A stretch of 64,000 nt of DNA, from contig NZ_BMRZ01000012.1 in the NCBI RefSeq assembly GCF_014648895.1, positions 124,001 through 188,000 of the forward strand. The letters are read 5' to 3'. Made by a program: the position numbers and the translations under genes. The notes below the pieces were generated by a model. That model was not told where the DNA came from, made no database searches, and worked only from the letters and a program-made list of their open reading frames with translations. Positions 9,571-17,615 of this stretch are shown piece after piece. The DNA comes from Streptomyces tanashiensis. GTDB taxonomy: Bacteria; Actinomycetota; Actinomycetes; Streptomycetales; Streptomycetaceae. Position 1 is the stretch's first letter. Each line of letters opens with the position of its first letter.

Positions 9571-11166
9571 TCAGCGGACGGGGATGAGGACACCGGGGCT
9601 GAGCACACCGGAGGGGTCGACCTCGGCCTTGACGGCCTGCAGCATGCGCACGCCGAGGGGGCCGATCTCCCGGGCGTACCAGTCGCGGTGGTCGGTGCCG
9701 ACGCCGTGGTGGTGGCTGATGGTGCCGCCCGCGGCCAGGATCGCGTCGTTGGCCGCCCGCTTCACCGGTTCCCAGTGCGCGACGGCGTCCTCTCCCTGGG
9801 CGGAGACGACGGTGAAGTACAGGGAGGCGCCGTTCTCGTACGTGTGCGAGATGTGGCACATGACGAGCGGCGGCGTGCCGGCCTCGGTGAGGGTGCTCGT
9901 CAGCGCGTCCCGCACGGCCGTGTAGAGGCCGGGGACGGCGGACCAGAAGGCCGCGGTCTCCAGCGTCTCGGCGAACGCGCCGGCGTCGAGCAGAGCGTCC
10001 CGCAGGTACGGCGCGTTGTACCGGCCGTGCTCCCACTTGTCGCCGGGCTCCTCGCCGATGAGCTCGCCGTCGCAGGCCAGGAGGACCTCGCGGGCGGCGG
10101 CGCGGCGGGCCGTCGTCTCCTCCTCGGTGCCCTCGTAGCCGACGATGGCCAGGCAGCCCGGGTTCTGCGGGAGTCCGGCGCTGCCGATGGCGTCCGGCTG
10201 CGCGAGACCGATGAAGGTCTCGGACTCGTCCGACAGCCGCAGCACCGTGGGCCGCGGGCCGTCCTGGGCGAGTCGGCGCAGTGCCGCCGTGCCGGCCTCG
10301 AAGGAGGCGAAGCGCCAGCCCTCGTAGACCCGCTTCGCGGGGAGCGGACGGATGCGCACGGTCACGGCCGTGATCACTCCGAGGGCGCCCTCGGAGCCGA
10401 GGATCAGCTGGCGCAGGTCGGGGCCGGCCGCCGAGCGCGGGGCCCGGCCGGTCTCCAGGGTGCCTTCGGGGGTGGCGACGGTCAGGCCGAGGACCATCTC
10501 GTCGAAGCGGCCGTATCCGGCCGACGCCTGGCCGCTGGAGCGGGCCGCGGCGAAGCCGCCGACGGTCGCCCATTCGAAGGACTGCGGGAAGTGCCCGAGG
10601 GTCCAGCCCCGCTCGTTCAGCAGCGCCTCGCACTGCGGGCCGCGCAGACCGGGCTGCAGCGTCGCGGTGCGGGACACCTCGTCGACGGCGAGCAGCTGGT
10701 CGAGCCGCCGCAGGTCGAGCGCGACGAACGGCCGCTTGGTGGTGGGCGCGAGGCCGCCGACGACGGAGGTGCCGCCGCCGAAGGGCACGGCGGCGACGCC
10801 GTGTTCGGCGCAGGCGCGGAGCACGGCGAGGACCTCGTCGTGGTCGCCCGGCAGCACGACCGCGGCGGGGATGTCGTCGACCTCGCCGGCGCGGATGCGC
10901 AGCAGGTCGGGGGTCGACTTGCCGCGGGTGTGCCGGATGCGGCTCTCGGCGTCCTCCCGCAGGGCGTCGGGGGCGCCGACGGCCGCCCGCAGCGCGGTGC
11001 GGGCCTCGTCGGTCAGCGCCGGGGCGGGCGGTTCGATGTCGGCGAGGGCGGCCGGGCCGCTCTCACGCGGCGTGACGCCGAGCAGGTCACGCAGCAGGCC
11101 GGTCACCGAGTCGGGCAGGGGTGCCGCCTTGGCCGGGTCGCCCCAACCGCTCCACAACATGTCCAC
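9571..11166 (-). CDS. FAD-binding oxidase, alkyldihydroxyacetonephosphate synthase-like
   Basis: This is a vanillyl-alcohol-oxidase-fold flavoprotein (531 aa from GTG 11166). The N-terminus has the LWSGWGDP segment seen in alkylglycerone-phosphate synthases. The FAD PP-loop is VPFGGGTSVVGG, and the C-terminal HHHGVGTDH motif is the signature that separates this group from lactate and glycolate oxidases. In eukaryotes the enzyme swaps the acyl chain of acyl-DHAP for an alkyl chain, the committed step to ether lipids. GTG 11166 has AAGGAA ten bases upstream; ATG 11160 is the alternative start. The gene is divergent from a TetR gene and precedes a lipid kinase. Ether-lipid synthesis is inferred, not proven. 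Confidence 0.82.
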   Translation of the reverse strand: MDMLWSGWGDPAKAAPLPDSVTGLLRDLLGVTPRESGPAALADIEPPAPALTDEARTALRAAVGAPDALREDAESRIRHTRGKSTPDLLRIRAGEVDDIPAAVVLPGDHDEVLAVLRACAEHGVAAVPFGGGTSVVGGLAPTTKRPFVALDLRRLDQLLAVDEVSRTATLQPGLRGPQCEALLNERGWTLGHFPQSFEWATVGGFAAARSSGQASAGYGRFDEMVLGLTVATPEGTLETGRAPRSAAGPDLRQLILGSEGALGVITAVTVRIRPLPAKRVYEGWRFASFEAGTAALRRLAQDGPRPTVLRLSDESETFIGLAQPDAIGSAGLPQNPGCLAIVGYEGTEEETTARRAAAREVLLACDGELIGEEPGDKWEHGRYNAPYLRDALLDAGAFAETLETAAFWSAVPGLYTAVRDALTSTLTEAGTPPLVMCHISHTYENGASLYFTVVSAQGEDAVAHWEPVKRAANDAILAAGGTISHHHGVGTDHRDWYAREIGPLGVRMLQAVKAEVDPSGVLSPGVLIPVR

Positions 11167-11228
11167 TTCGAAAGGGTTCCTTACGGTCTGTTTCACGGAT
11201 GGCGCTGCCATTCGGCCGACGCTGGCAT

Positions 11229-11260
11229 TACACTGTGACAGATGACGCCCATTCGTCACA
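11229..11260 (+). promoter_or_regulatory. leaderless promoter and candidate operator of the TetR gene
   Basis: TACACT at 11229-11234 fits a -10 box, placing transcription start at or next to the ATG at 11242, so the mRNA is probably leaderless. An inverted repeat TGTGAC (11234-11239) - 15 nt - GTCACA (11255-11260) overlaps the start codon. It could be the autoregulatory operator and would also block the divergent flavoprotein gene. No clear -35 box was seen. Confidence 0.45.
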
Positions 11261-11841
11261 ACCATGAAGACACAGATCCCGTGCTCGACGCCGCACGCGA
11301 CTGTGTGCTCGCCGTCGGCGTACGGCGAACCACCCTCACCGACATCGCCCGGCGCGCGGGCGTGTCCCGGATGACGATCTACCGGCGCTGGCCCGACGTG
11401 CGCAGCCTGGTGGGTGACCTGATGACCCGTGAGTGGATCACCGTCGCGGCCGGCGCCATGCCGCCCTCCGACGAGGACCGGCCCGAACGGGAGCGGATCG
11501 TCGAGGGGCTCGTCGCGGGAGCCGCGGCGTTCCGGGCCCACCCGCTCTTCCACAAGATCATCGACGTCGACCCCGAGCTGCTGCTGCCGTACATCCTCGA
11601 CCGCCGGGGCGCCAGCCAGGACGCCCTGCTCGGGCTCCTGCACACGGCACTCGAGGACGGCCACGAGGACGGCTCCGTGCGCCGTGTCCGGCCGGACCTG
11701 CAGGCCCGGTCCCTGCTGCTCGTCGTCCAGTCCTTCACGCTCTCGCTGCGCACCATGACCGACGACACCGATCCCGAACTGAGCGAAGCCGCCTTCCTCG
11801 ACGAGCTGCGCACCCTGCTGGAGAGGACCATCGCCCCATGA
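11242..11841 (+). CDS. TetR/AcrR family transcriptional regulator
   Basis: This is a 199-aa DNA-binding repressor-type protein. Residues 12-58 form the TetR N-terminal domain, with the helix-turn-helix in TTLTDIARRAGVSRMTIYRRW; the rest is a helical ligand-binding and dimerisation domain. The gene lies between the divergent flavoprotein and the downstream glpD-like gene, which it overlaps by 4 bp (ATGA). The simplest reading is local control of this lipid/glycerol-phosphate set. The ligand cannot be deduced. The promoter appears leaderless. Confidence 0.9.
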   Translation: MTPIRHNHEDTDPVLDAARDCVLAVGVRRTTLTDIARRAGVSRMTIYRRWPDVRSLVGDLMTREWITVAAGAMPPSDEDRPERERIVEGLVAGAAAFRAHPLFHKIIDVDPELLLPYILDRRGASQDALLGLLHTALEDGHEDGSVRRVRPDLQARSLLLVVQSFTLSLRTMTDDTDPELSEAAFLDELRTLLERTIAP

Positions 11842-13415
11842 ACCCCACGAGCAGCCCCGCCCTGCCCGGTTCCTCCCTCAACGCCCGGCGGCGCCTGAAC
11901 GAACTGGAGCGGCTCGCCGACGGCAGTGCCGACGGCGTGGTCGACGTCCTGGTCGTCGGGCTCGGTGCCACCGGGGCCGGAGCCGCGCTCGACGCGGCCA
12001 CCCGCGGGCTCACCGTCGCCGCGATCGACGCCCACGACCTCGCCTTCGGCACCTCCCGCTGGAGCTCCAAGCTCGTCCACGGCGGACTGCGCTACCTCGC
12101 GTCCGGGCAGCTCGACGTCGCCCACGAGAGCGCGGTCGAGCGCGGCATCCTCATGGAGCGCACCGCCCCCCACCTCGTCCGCGCGCAGCCCTTCGTCCTG
12201 CCCCTCACCCCGCTCGTCAGCCGCGGCCAGGCCGCCCTCGCCCGCGCCGGATTCCTCGCGGGCGACCTGCTGCGCGTCAGCGCCCGCACCTCGCGGAGCA
12301 CGCTGCCCCAGCCGCGCACGCTGTCCGCCGTCGAGACCCGCCATCTCGCCCCGGCCCTGCGGCCCACCGGGCTGCGCGGCGGACTGCTCTCCTGGGACGG
12401 CCGGCTCTCCGACGACGCGCGGCTGGTCACCGCGATCGCCCGCACGGCGGCCGCGTACGGCGCCCACGTCCTCACGCGCACCCGGGCCCTGGAGCTGCAC
12501 CGCGACGGTGCGCTGGTCCGCGACGAGACCACCGGCCAGGAGCTGCGGATCCGCGCCCGCACGGTCATCAACGCGGCCGGCGTCTGGGCGGGCGGACTCG
12601 TCGACGACGTACGTCTGCGGCCTTCGCGCGGCACCCATCTCGTCCTGCGCTCCGAGGACCTCGGCCGGCTCTCCGCGGGCCTGCACATCCCGATCCCCGG
12701 CGAGACGAACCGCTTCGTCCTGGTCCTGCCCCAGGGCGACGGACGCGTGTACGTCGGCCTCACCGACGAACCCGTCGACGGCGACATCCCCGACGTGCCG
12801 GAGGTCCCCGAGACCGACATCGGCTTCCTCCTCGACGTCCTCGGCTCCGCCCTCGACGTCACCGTCCAGCGCGCCGACGTGGTCGGGGCCTTCGCGGGCC
12901 TGCGCCCCCTGCTCGACACCCGGGACGCGGCGGGCCGCACCGCCGACATCTCGCGCAAGCACGCCGTGCTCACCTCCCCCTCCGGCGTCGTCACCGTCGT
13001 CGGCGGCAAGCTGACCACGTACCGCCGCATGGCCCAGGACGCCGTCGACGCCGCCGTGGCCGCCGGGAGCCTGACCGCGGGCCCGTGCCGTACCGCCTCC
13101 GTCCCCCTCGTCGGCGCCGCCCGGCCACAGGTCCTCGCCGGGCTCGACGTCCCGGCCCGGCTCGTGCACCGCTACGGCTCCGAGGCCCCCGCCGTGCACG
13201 CGCTCGGCCTCGAAGACCCCGCCCTCGGCAAGCCCGTCGTCCCCGGACACCCGGTCACGGGCGCCGAACTGGTCTGGGCCGTCCGCCATGAAGGCGCCCT
13301 CGACACCTCCGACCTCCTCGACCGCCGCACCCGCATCGGCCTGGTCCCGGAGGACCGCTCCACGGCCGAAGGAGCAGCCCTGGAGGCCCTCGCCCGTAGC
13401 GCGCAGACGCAGTGA
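11838..13415 (+). CDS. glpD: glycerol-3-phosphate dehydrogenase/oxidase (FAD)
   Basis: This is an FAD-dependent glycerol-3-phosphate dehydrogenase of 525 aa that oxidises G3P to DHAP at the membrane and passes electrons to quinone. The FAD Rossmann motif is VVGLGATGAG (canonical GGGITGAG), followed by SSKLVHGGLRYL. The conserved RPSRGTHLVL, VYVGLTDEP and VGGKLTTYRRMA segments and the C-terminal DAO_C domain are present. The start is set by the ATGA overlap with the TetR gene. No glpF or glpK is adjacent. Its pairing with an alkyl-DHAP-synthase-like gene suggests it could supply DHAP for lipid synthesis rather than glycerol catabolism, which is inference. Confidence 0.9.
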   Translation: MNPTSSPALPGSSLNARRRLNELERLADGSADGVVDVLVVGLGATGAGAALDAATRGLTVAAIDAHDLAFGTSRWSSKLVHGGLRYLASGQLDVAHESAVERGILMERTAPHLVRAQPFVLPLTPLVSRGQAALARAGFLAGDLLRVSARTSRSTLPQPRTLSAVETRHLAPALRPTGLRGGLLSWDGRLSDDARLVTAIARTAAAYGAHVLTRTRALELHRDGALVRDETTGQELRIRARTVINAAGVWAGGLVDDVRLRPSRGTHLVLRSEDLGRLSAGLHIPIPGETNRFVLVLPQGDGRVYVGLTDEPVDGDIPDVPEVPETDIGFLLDVLGSALDVTVQRADVVGAFAGLRPLLDTRDAAGRTADISRKHAVLTSPSGVVTVVGGKLTTYRRMAQDAVDAAVAAGSLTAGPCRTASVPLVGAARPQVLAGLDVPARLVHRYGSEAPAVHALGLEDPALGKPVVPGHPVTGAELVWAVRHEGALDTSDLLDRRTRIGLVPEDRSTAEGAALEALARSAQTQ

Positions 13416-13464
13416 CGTGCGGCGTCGTCGGGGCCGGTGAGGCGCGGGTGTCCGGCCTCGCGGC

Positions 13465-13470
13465 TACCGT
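13465..13470 (+). promoter_or_regulatory. -10 box of a probably leaderless HAD gene
   Basis: TACCGT ends eight bases before the ATG at 13478, the spacing expected for a leaderless actinobacterial transcript. It favours 13478 over an in-frame GTG at 13412 as the start. Confidence 0.4.
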
Positions 13471-13477
13471 CGGCTCC

Positions 13478-14278
13478 ATGGAACGAATCCGAGCGGTCCT
13501 GGTCGACATCGACGGCGTCCTCACCGTCTCCTGGAAGGCTCTGCCGGGAGCGGTCTCGGCCCTGGAACAGCTGCGTGACGCGGGGCTCCGCGTCGCGCTG
13601 GTCACCAACAACACCTCCCGGACCAGGGCCGCCATCGCCTCACGTCTGGCCGGCCTGGGCTTCCCCGTCGAAGCGGGAGACGTTCTGACCGCCCCGGCGG
13701 CCACGGCGGCGTATCTGCGCGAGCGCTTTCCCGGCGCGCGCTGCCTCCTGCTCAACAGCGGTGACGTACGGGAGGACCTGACGGGCGTCACCCTCGTGGA
13801 GGAGGGTGACGCCGACGTCGTCGTGCTCGGCGGCGCCGGGGCCGAGTTCGGCTACGAGGCCCTCAACCTGGTCTTCCGCCAACTGCAGCGCGGGGCCCGG
13901 CTGGTGTCGATGCACCGCAATCTGTACTGGCGCACCGAAGGCGGCCTCGACCTGGACACCGGGGCCTTCCTCGAAGGGCTCGAGAAGGCCGCCCGCACCC
14001 ATGCGGAGGTGACAGGCAAACCGGCCCCCGCGTTCTTCGCGAGCGCCCTCGCCCATCTCGGCGTCGACGCGGAGGAGGCGCTGATGATCGGCGACGACAT
14101 CGAATCCGACGTGCTGGCCGCCCAACGGTCCGGCATCACCGGCGTCCTGGTGAGGACGGGCAAGTACCTCCCCGAGACGCACCGCGCCGCCTCCGGCACA
14201 CCCGACCACGTCCTCGACTCCATCGCCGGCCTGCCCGCCTTGCTCGCCGCCGAGGACGGCGGGACGCCTCGGCCCTGA
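13478..14278 (+). CDS. HAD-IIA family phosphatase
   Basis: This is a cytosolic haloacid-dehalogenase-superfamily hydrolase of subfamily IIA (266 aa), related to NagD and LHPP-type phosphatases. Motif I is VDIDGVLT (D10, D12), motif II is VTNNTSRT, and motif III/IV is GDDIESDVLAA near residue 206; the C2-type cap lies between. Length from ATG 13478 matches the family. An in-frame GTG at 13412 would overlap glpD but adds a non-conserved extension. The substrate is probably a small phosphorylated metabolite such as a phosphoglycolate- or glycerol-phosphate-like compound, but it is not determined. Confidence 0.88.
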   Translation: MERIRAVLVDIDGVLTVSWKALPGAVSALEQLRDAGLRVALVTNNTSRTRAAIASRLAGLGFPVEAGDVLTAPAATAAYLRERFPGARCLLLNSGDVREDLTGVTLVEEGDADVVVLGGAGAEFGYEALNLVFRQLQRGARLVSMHRNLYWRTEGGLDLDTGAFLEGLEKAARTHAEVTGKPAPAFFASALAHLGVDAEEALMIGDDIESDVLAAQRSGITGVLVRTGKYLPETHRAASGTPDHVLDSIAGLPALLAAEDGGTPRP

Positions 14279-14328
14279 CTCGTCCCGACGGACCGCTCCG
14301 GAAGCCCCGCAACCTCACCCCCACACGT

Positions 14329-14358
14329 GGAACCGGCCCCCTGGAGGGGGCCGGTTCC
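14329..14358. terminator. bidirectional intrinsic terminator hairpin
   Basis: A perfect 13-bp GC-rich stem (14329-14341 with 14346-14358) with a 4-nt loop TGGA sits between the convergent HAD and DUF1269 genes. Confidence 0.85.
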
Positions 14359-14385
14359 AGTACGTTTCGGGGGCCGTCCGCCGGA

Positions 14386-14889
14386 TCAGGCCGTGGCGTC
14401 CGGGCCCGTCAGCTGCTCGGCCAGCTCCCGCTCGCTCTGCTCCGAGAGCGTGGTCTTGAGCACGGTTCCGCCGAACTCGTCCATGGCCGCGGTGAACTTG
14501 TCCTCGGCGACCGTCGAGGCCATGATCACGACGGCCGTCGAGCCCGGTTCGAGCAGCGACCGCACCTTGTCGCGGAACTTGTTGTCGAGGCCCATCTGGT
14601 TCAGCTTGCCGATGAGCCCTCCGACGGCGGCGCCCACGACGCCGATCCCCGGCGTGAGGATGAAGATGCCGAACACCATCCCCCAGAGGGCGCCGGCGGT
14701 GGCATCGATGGCGGCCTGCCCCTTTCTCCTGGACGGGGTGTCCACATGGATCTCGCCGTCGGCGTCCACCGAGACGATGGCGAGTCCGGTCAGGTCGATC
14801 TCGGACTTGCCGTCGAGCTCCTGGACCTTGGTGAAGGCCCTGTTCGCTACGGCACGATCCTCGTAGCCGATGACGATGAGTTCGGACAT
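14386..14889 (-). CDS. DUF1269 family protein
   Basis: This is a 167-aa protein of the DUF1269 family. Residues 1-55 form a ferredoxin-like first half (MSELIVIGYEDRAVANRAF). Residues 62-100 hold a Gly-rich hydrophobic hairpin with repeated GxxxG spacing (GMVFGIF, GVVGAAVGGLIGKL). The second half is FRDKVRSLLEPGSTAVVIM and FGGTVLKTTLSEQSERELAE. Family members are membrane-associated and stress-related, with no defined activity. It is a close paralogue of the gene at 16735-17223, and the two flank a lipoprotein and a baeRF3 gene. It ends at a strong terminator. Confidence 0.85.
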   Translation of the reverse strand: MSELIVIGYEDRAVANRAFTKVQELDGKSEIDLTGLAIVSVDADGEIHVDTPSRRKGQAAIDATAGALWGMVFGIFILTPGIGVVGAAVGGLIGKLNQMGLDNKFRDKVRSLLEPGSTAVVIMASTVAEDKFTAAMDEFGGTVLKTTLSEQSERELAEQLTGPDATA

Positions 14890-14909
14890 ACCGCTCTCCT
14901 GTGTCAGTG

Positions 14910-15551
14910 TCAGTACCGCTCTGCCTTGGTGAGCCTCGGGGTGAGCACGGGCTCAGGAGGCTGCCTGCTGATGACCAACGGCTGTTTGCGTCCACCCGGT
15001 TCGAGGTCCTCGGCACCGACGAACTGCGTCTCGACGACCTTGCCCGAAGGGTCGAGGAAGTCGACCTGTACGGCGTAGGAGGCCTCCTCTGACGTCTTGT
15101 TGGTGATGGTCACCACGACGGTCAGCACGCCTCCGGTGTCCGCCCTGGGCTTGCCGGTCATGCCGACCTCGCCCAGCGCGTTGCCCTGTCCCTGCACGTC
15201 CTTCAGAGCGTTCTCGGCCGCCTGCCGGGAACGCTCGATCTCCGCCCCGACGGACGCCGCGCGCGAGGCCTCGCGCGCGGACGCCGACGCCGCCGCCGAG
15301 GAGGCGGACGCCCGGGCGGACTCGACCACCTCCGACGCCGAGGAGGCGACGGAGGACGGCGGTTCGCCCGAGAAGCGCGCCGTGTCGGGGGCTGTGGGGC
15401 GTTCGCTGAACGCGGGACCGCCGGTGTCGTCGTTCCCGGTGTCGCAGGACACGAGACCGGCGGCTCCGAGAGCCGTGACGACGACGGCGGCTGCCGCGCT
15501 CACCGCCCGGGTGCGCACCGACCGCCTCGCACCCGCCGATGTGGGGTTCAC
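14910..15551 (-). CDS. predicted lipoprotein with coiled-coil and FxLYD-like domain
   Basis: This is a 213-aa exported protein. An arginine-rich n-region, a hydrophobic stretch and the lipobox-like LVSC (C36) suggest lipid attachment to the outer face of the membrane. Residues about 70-115 are very rich in Ala, Ser and Glu and probably form a helix or coiled coil. Residues 120-205 contain VLTVVVTITNKTSEEASYAV and VDFLDPSGKVVETQ, resembling FxLYD or DUF4352 beta-sandwich domains of extracellular lipoproteins. The function is unknown. It sits between the baeRF3 gene (39 bp upstream) and DUF1269 (20 bp downstream), likely in one transcript. Confidence 0.7.
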   Translation of the reverse strand: MNPTSAGARRSVRTRAVSAAAAVVVTALGAAGLVSCDTGNDDTGGPAFSERPTAPDTARFSGEPPSSVASSASEVVESARASASSAAASASAREASRAASVGAEIERSRQAAENALKDVQGQGNALGEVGMTGKPRADTGGVLTVVVTITNKTSEEASYAVQVDFLDPSGKVVETQFVGAEDLEPGGRKQPLVISRQPPEPVLTPRLTKAERY

Positions 15552-15590
15552 AGGATCCGTCCTCTTCTCTTTGCCGTGGTGCGGCCGTCG

Positions 15591-16685
15591 TCAGTAGCGC
15601 AGGACGCCGGCGATGCGGTCCATGTCGAGCAGGGTGTCGTCGCGTACGAACCGGACCTCGGCTCCGGTGTCGAGGGCCCGTTCGACGATCTCGTCGACCA
15701 TGTCGTCCCGTGCCCCGGCCTCGGAGGGCTCGGCCGGTTCCAGATGGCCGCCCTCGTCCCGTACGACGGTCCGGTAGTGGTCCTCGACGGCGAGCAGTCT
15801 GATCCGGCCCTCCTTCACGGCCTGCCACACCTCGTCGAGGCCGCCGGCGAACTCGCGGCGCCCCCTGGCCGCGCCCAGCTCGGCCATGACGGTGGTCGAC
15901 CCGGCGGCCTCACGGGCGGCGCGGGCGGGCTCGACGGCCTCGTGGACCGCCGCGGCGGGGCCGCTCGCGAGTCCTCCGCGGTGGACGGGCGTCGTGTCCT
16001 GCGGGAGCGGCCCGGTCTCCTCCAGGAGCGCGAGTGCGACCGGCTCACCGATCACGTAGAGCGGGCGCGGCTCGGAGGCGAGCACCGCGCGCAGGGCCGT
16101 GTGCGCCTCGCGCAGGAACTGGCGGGTCGCCTCGTCCTGGAAGGTGCTGGGCAGGTCGCCGACGCGTTCCTTGCGTTCCGCGTCCGGGTCCTCGAGGCTG
16201 CGGGTGAGCGGGAACCCGTCCCCGGTGTGCTCGGTGAGCCGTTCGGGGCTGCCGCTCCAGAGCGAGACCCGGTCGGCCGCGACGGCGAGCGCCCAGGAGG
16301 GCTGCTCGGCGGCCTGGGCGGCGACGAGGTTGCGGGTGAGGAAGGTGTCGGCGAGGACGACGCGCTCCGGCACCGACCGGGCCACCGACCACACGTGGTG
16401 CTCCCCCGGGGCCACGAAGATCACCAGACCGTCCTCGGCGTGGGCGAGGTCGACCTCCGCCACCGCCCGGCGCAGCTGGTCCAGGACGTCCGCGCGCCGC
16501 TCGCGGGTCACTGCCGGATCGTCCTGGACCGCCTTCTCCGCCGCGGCCACGAGGTTGCGCAGGCGTACGGGGTCCTGGGCGTTGTCCGGCTCCCGGCGGT
16601 GCGTCGGCATCACGAGGGACACGGCGGGGTACGGGCGGGGCTGTCGCAGCTTCGCGAGTACGTCGCTGCTGAGCGCGGGGTTCAT
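15591..16685 (-). CDS. baeRF3 domain protein (bacterial eRF1-like family 3)
   Basis: This is a cytosolic protein of 364 aa belonging to the bacterial homologues of archaeo-eukaryotic release factor domains (baeRF family 3). VSLVMPTHRREPDNAQDPVR at the N-terminus is the typical start, followed by VVLADTFLTRNLV, ERKERVGDLPSTFQ and a C-terminal MVDEIVERALDTGAEVRFV segment. These proteins are predicted from comparative genomics to act in ribosome-linked stress responses, without biochemical proof. Its position between two DUF1269 paralogues and a lipoprotein suggests a conserved stress module. Confidence 0.82.
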   Translation of the reverse strand: MNPALSSDVLAKLRQPRPYPAVSLVMPTHRREPDNAQDPVRLRNLVAAAEKAVQDDPAVTRERRADVLDQLRRAVAEVDLAHAEDGLVIFVAPGEHHVWSVARSVPERVVLADTFLTRNLVAAQAAEQPSWALAVAADRVSLWSGSPERLTEHTGDGFPLTRSLEDPDAERKERVGDLPSTFQDEATRQFLREAHTALRAVLASEPRPLYVIGEPVALALLEETGPLPQDTTPVHRGGLASGPAAAVHEAVEPARAAREAAGSTTVMAELGAARGRREFAGGLDEVWQAVKEGRIRLLAVEDHYRTVVRDEGGHLEPAEPSEAGARDDMVDEIVERALDTGAEVRFVRDDTLLDMDRIAGVLRY

Positions 16686-16734
16686 GAGGGAGCCCTCCTG
16701 GCGAGTTCCGGTGGTTCTGCGGGGCGGGGCCCGG

Positions 16735-17223
16735 CTACTGGGGGCCGGCGAGCTGCTCGGCCAGTTCCTTCTCGTCCTCGTCGCTGAGCGAGGTCTTGAG
16801 GACGGTGCCGCCGTGCGGCCGCATCGCCACCGTGAACTTGTCCTCGGTGAGCTTCGAGGCCATGATCACGACGGCGGCCGAGCCGGGCTTGAGGAGGTCG
16901 GCCACCTGCCGGCGGAACTGCTCGTCGACTCCGGACTTGCTGAGCTTGCCGACCAGGCCGCCGAGGGCCGCTCCGGTCAGGAGCCCGACCCCGGGCAGCA
17001 GGAAGAGGAGACCGAAGATGGCTCCCCACATGGCCCCGGAGGCGGCGGAGACGCCGATGATGCGGCTGCTGGTGTCGACATGGGTGGCGCCGTCGGCGTC
17101 CACGGAGACGACCGCGAGACCGTTCAGGTGCACGACGTAGTCCCGTTGCAGGTCCTGCACCGTGGCGAACGCCTGCTCGGCCACGTGGGGGTCGTCGTAT
17201 CCGATGACGATGAGCTCAGCCAT
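16735..17223 (-). CDS. DUF1269 family protein (paralogue)
   Basis: This is a 162-aa paralogue of the protein at 14386-14889, with the same architecture: MAELIVIGYDD start, Gly-rich hydrophobic hairpin (AIFGLLFLLPGVGLL, GAALGGLVGKL), then PGSAAVVIMASKLTEDKFT and HGGTVLKTSLSDEDEKELAEQL. ATG 17223 has GAGGAGGC upstream, so the longer in-frame start was not used. It is probably the first gene of the DUF1269-baeRF3-lipoprotein-DUF1269 group. The two copies are clearly diverged, so the duplication is not recent. Confidence 0.85.
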   Translation of the reverse strand: MAELIVIGYDDPHVAEQAFATVQDLQRDYVVHLNGLAVVSVDADGATHVDTSSRIIGVSAASGAMWGAIFGLLFLLPGVGLLTGAALGGLVGKLSKSGVDEQFRRQVADLLKPGSAAVVIMASKLTEDKFTVAMRPHGGTVLKTSLSDEDEKELAEQLAGPQ

Positions 17224-17615
17224 TCCCGCCTCCTCGGAGATGGGGATCCTCACGGTCTCCCCTCCTGCGAAGGGGCCTGTGCGGCCTCTCCAGGGCCACG
17301 AAGTGTCATCTTGTCCTGATATACGCCCTGTCGCGACTCGGTGATCCCCTCAACGGGCGTACGGAGGGGAGTCGCGGCTCGATGACTCCGGCGCCGAAGC
17401 GCCGTCCCCGAGCCGCTCGCCGCAGCCGCCCCGGCCCACCGTCGCCGGACGCGCGCACAGGGCGCAATCGGGACGAGTCTACGCGCGGAGAACTAAACAT
17501 GCGCGCAAAGCGGACGACTTCCGTCCCGAGGGCTACCCGCCGGTATCTCCGCCCTGCTAGAAGTGTCGCGTTCAACCAACTCACCTCCCCCACTCTGGAT
17601 TTGAGGCTGATCGCC
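17224..17615. promoter_or_regulatory. divergent intergenic region (392 nt) with inverted repeat
   Basis: No gene is supported here. The region separates the minus-strand DUF1269 group from the plus-strand lipase, so it must hold two promoters. An 8-bp perfect inverted repeat (CGCGACTC 17332-17339, GAGTCGCG 17369-17376) brackets a partly overlapping second repeat (CCCCTC near 17346, GAGGGG 17364-17369). It could form a hairpin or an operator. I saw no convincing -10/-35 pair. Confidence 0.4.
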
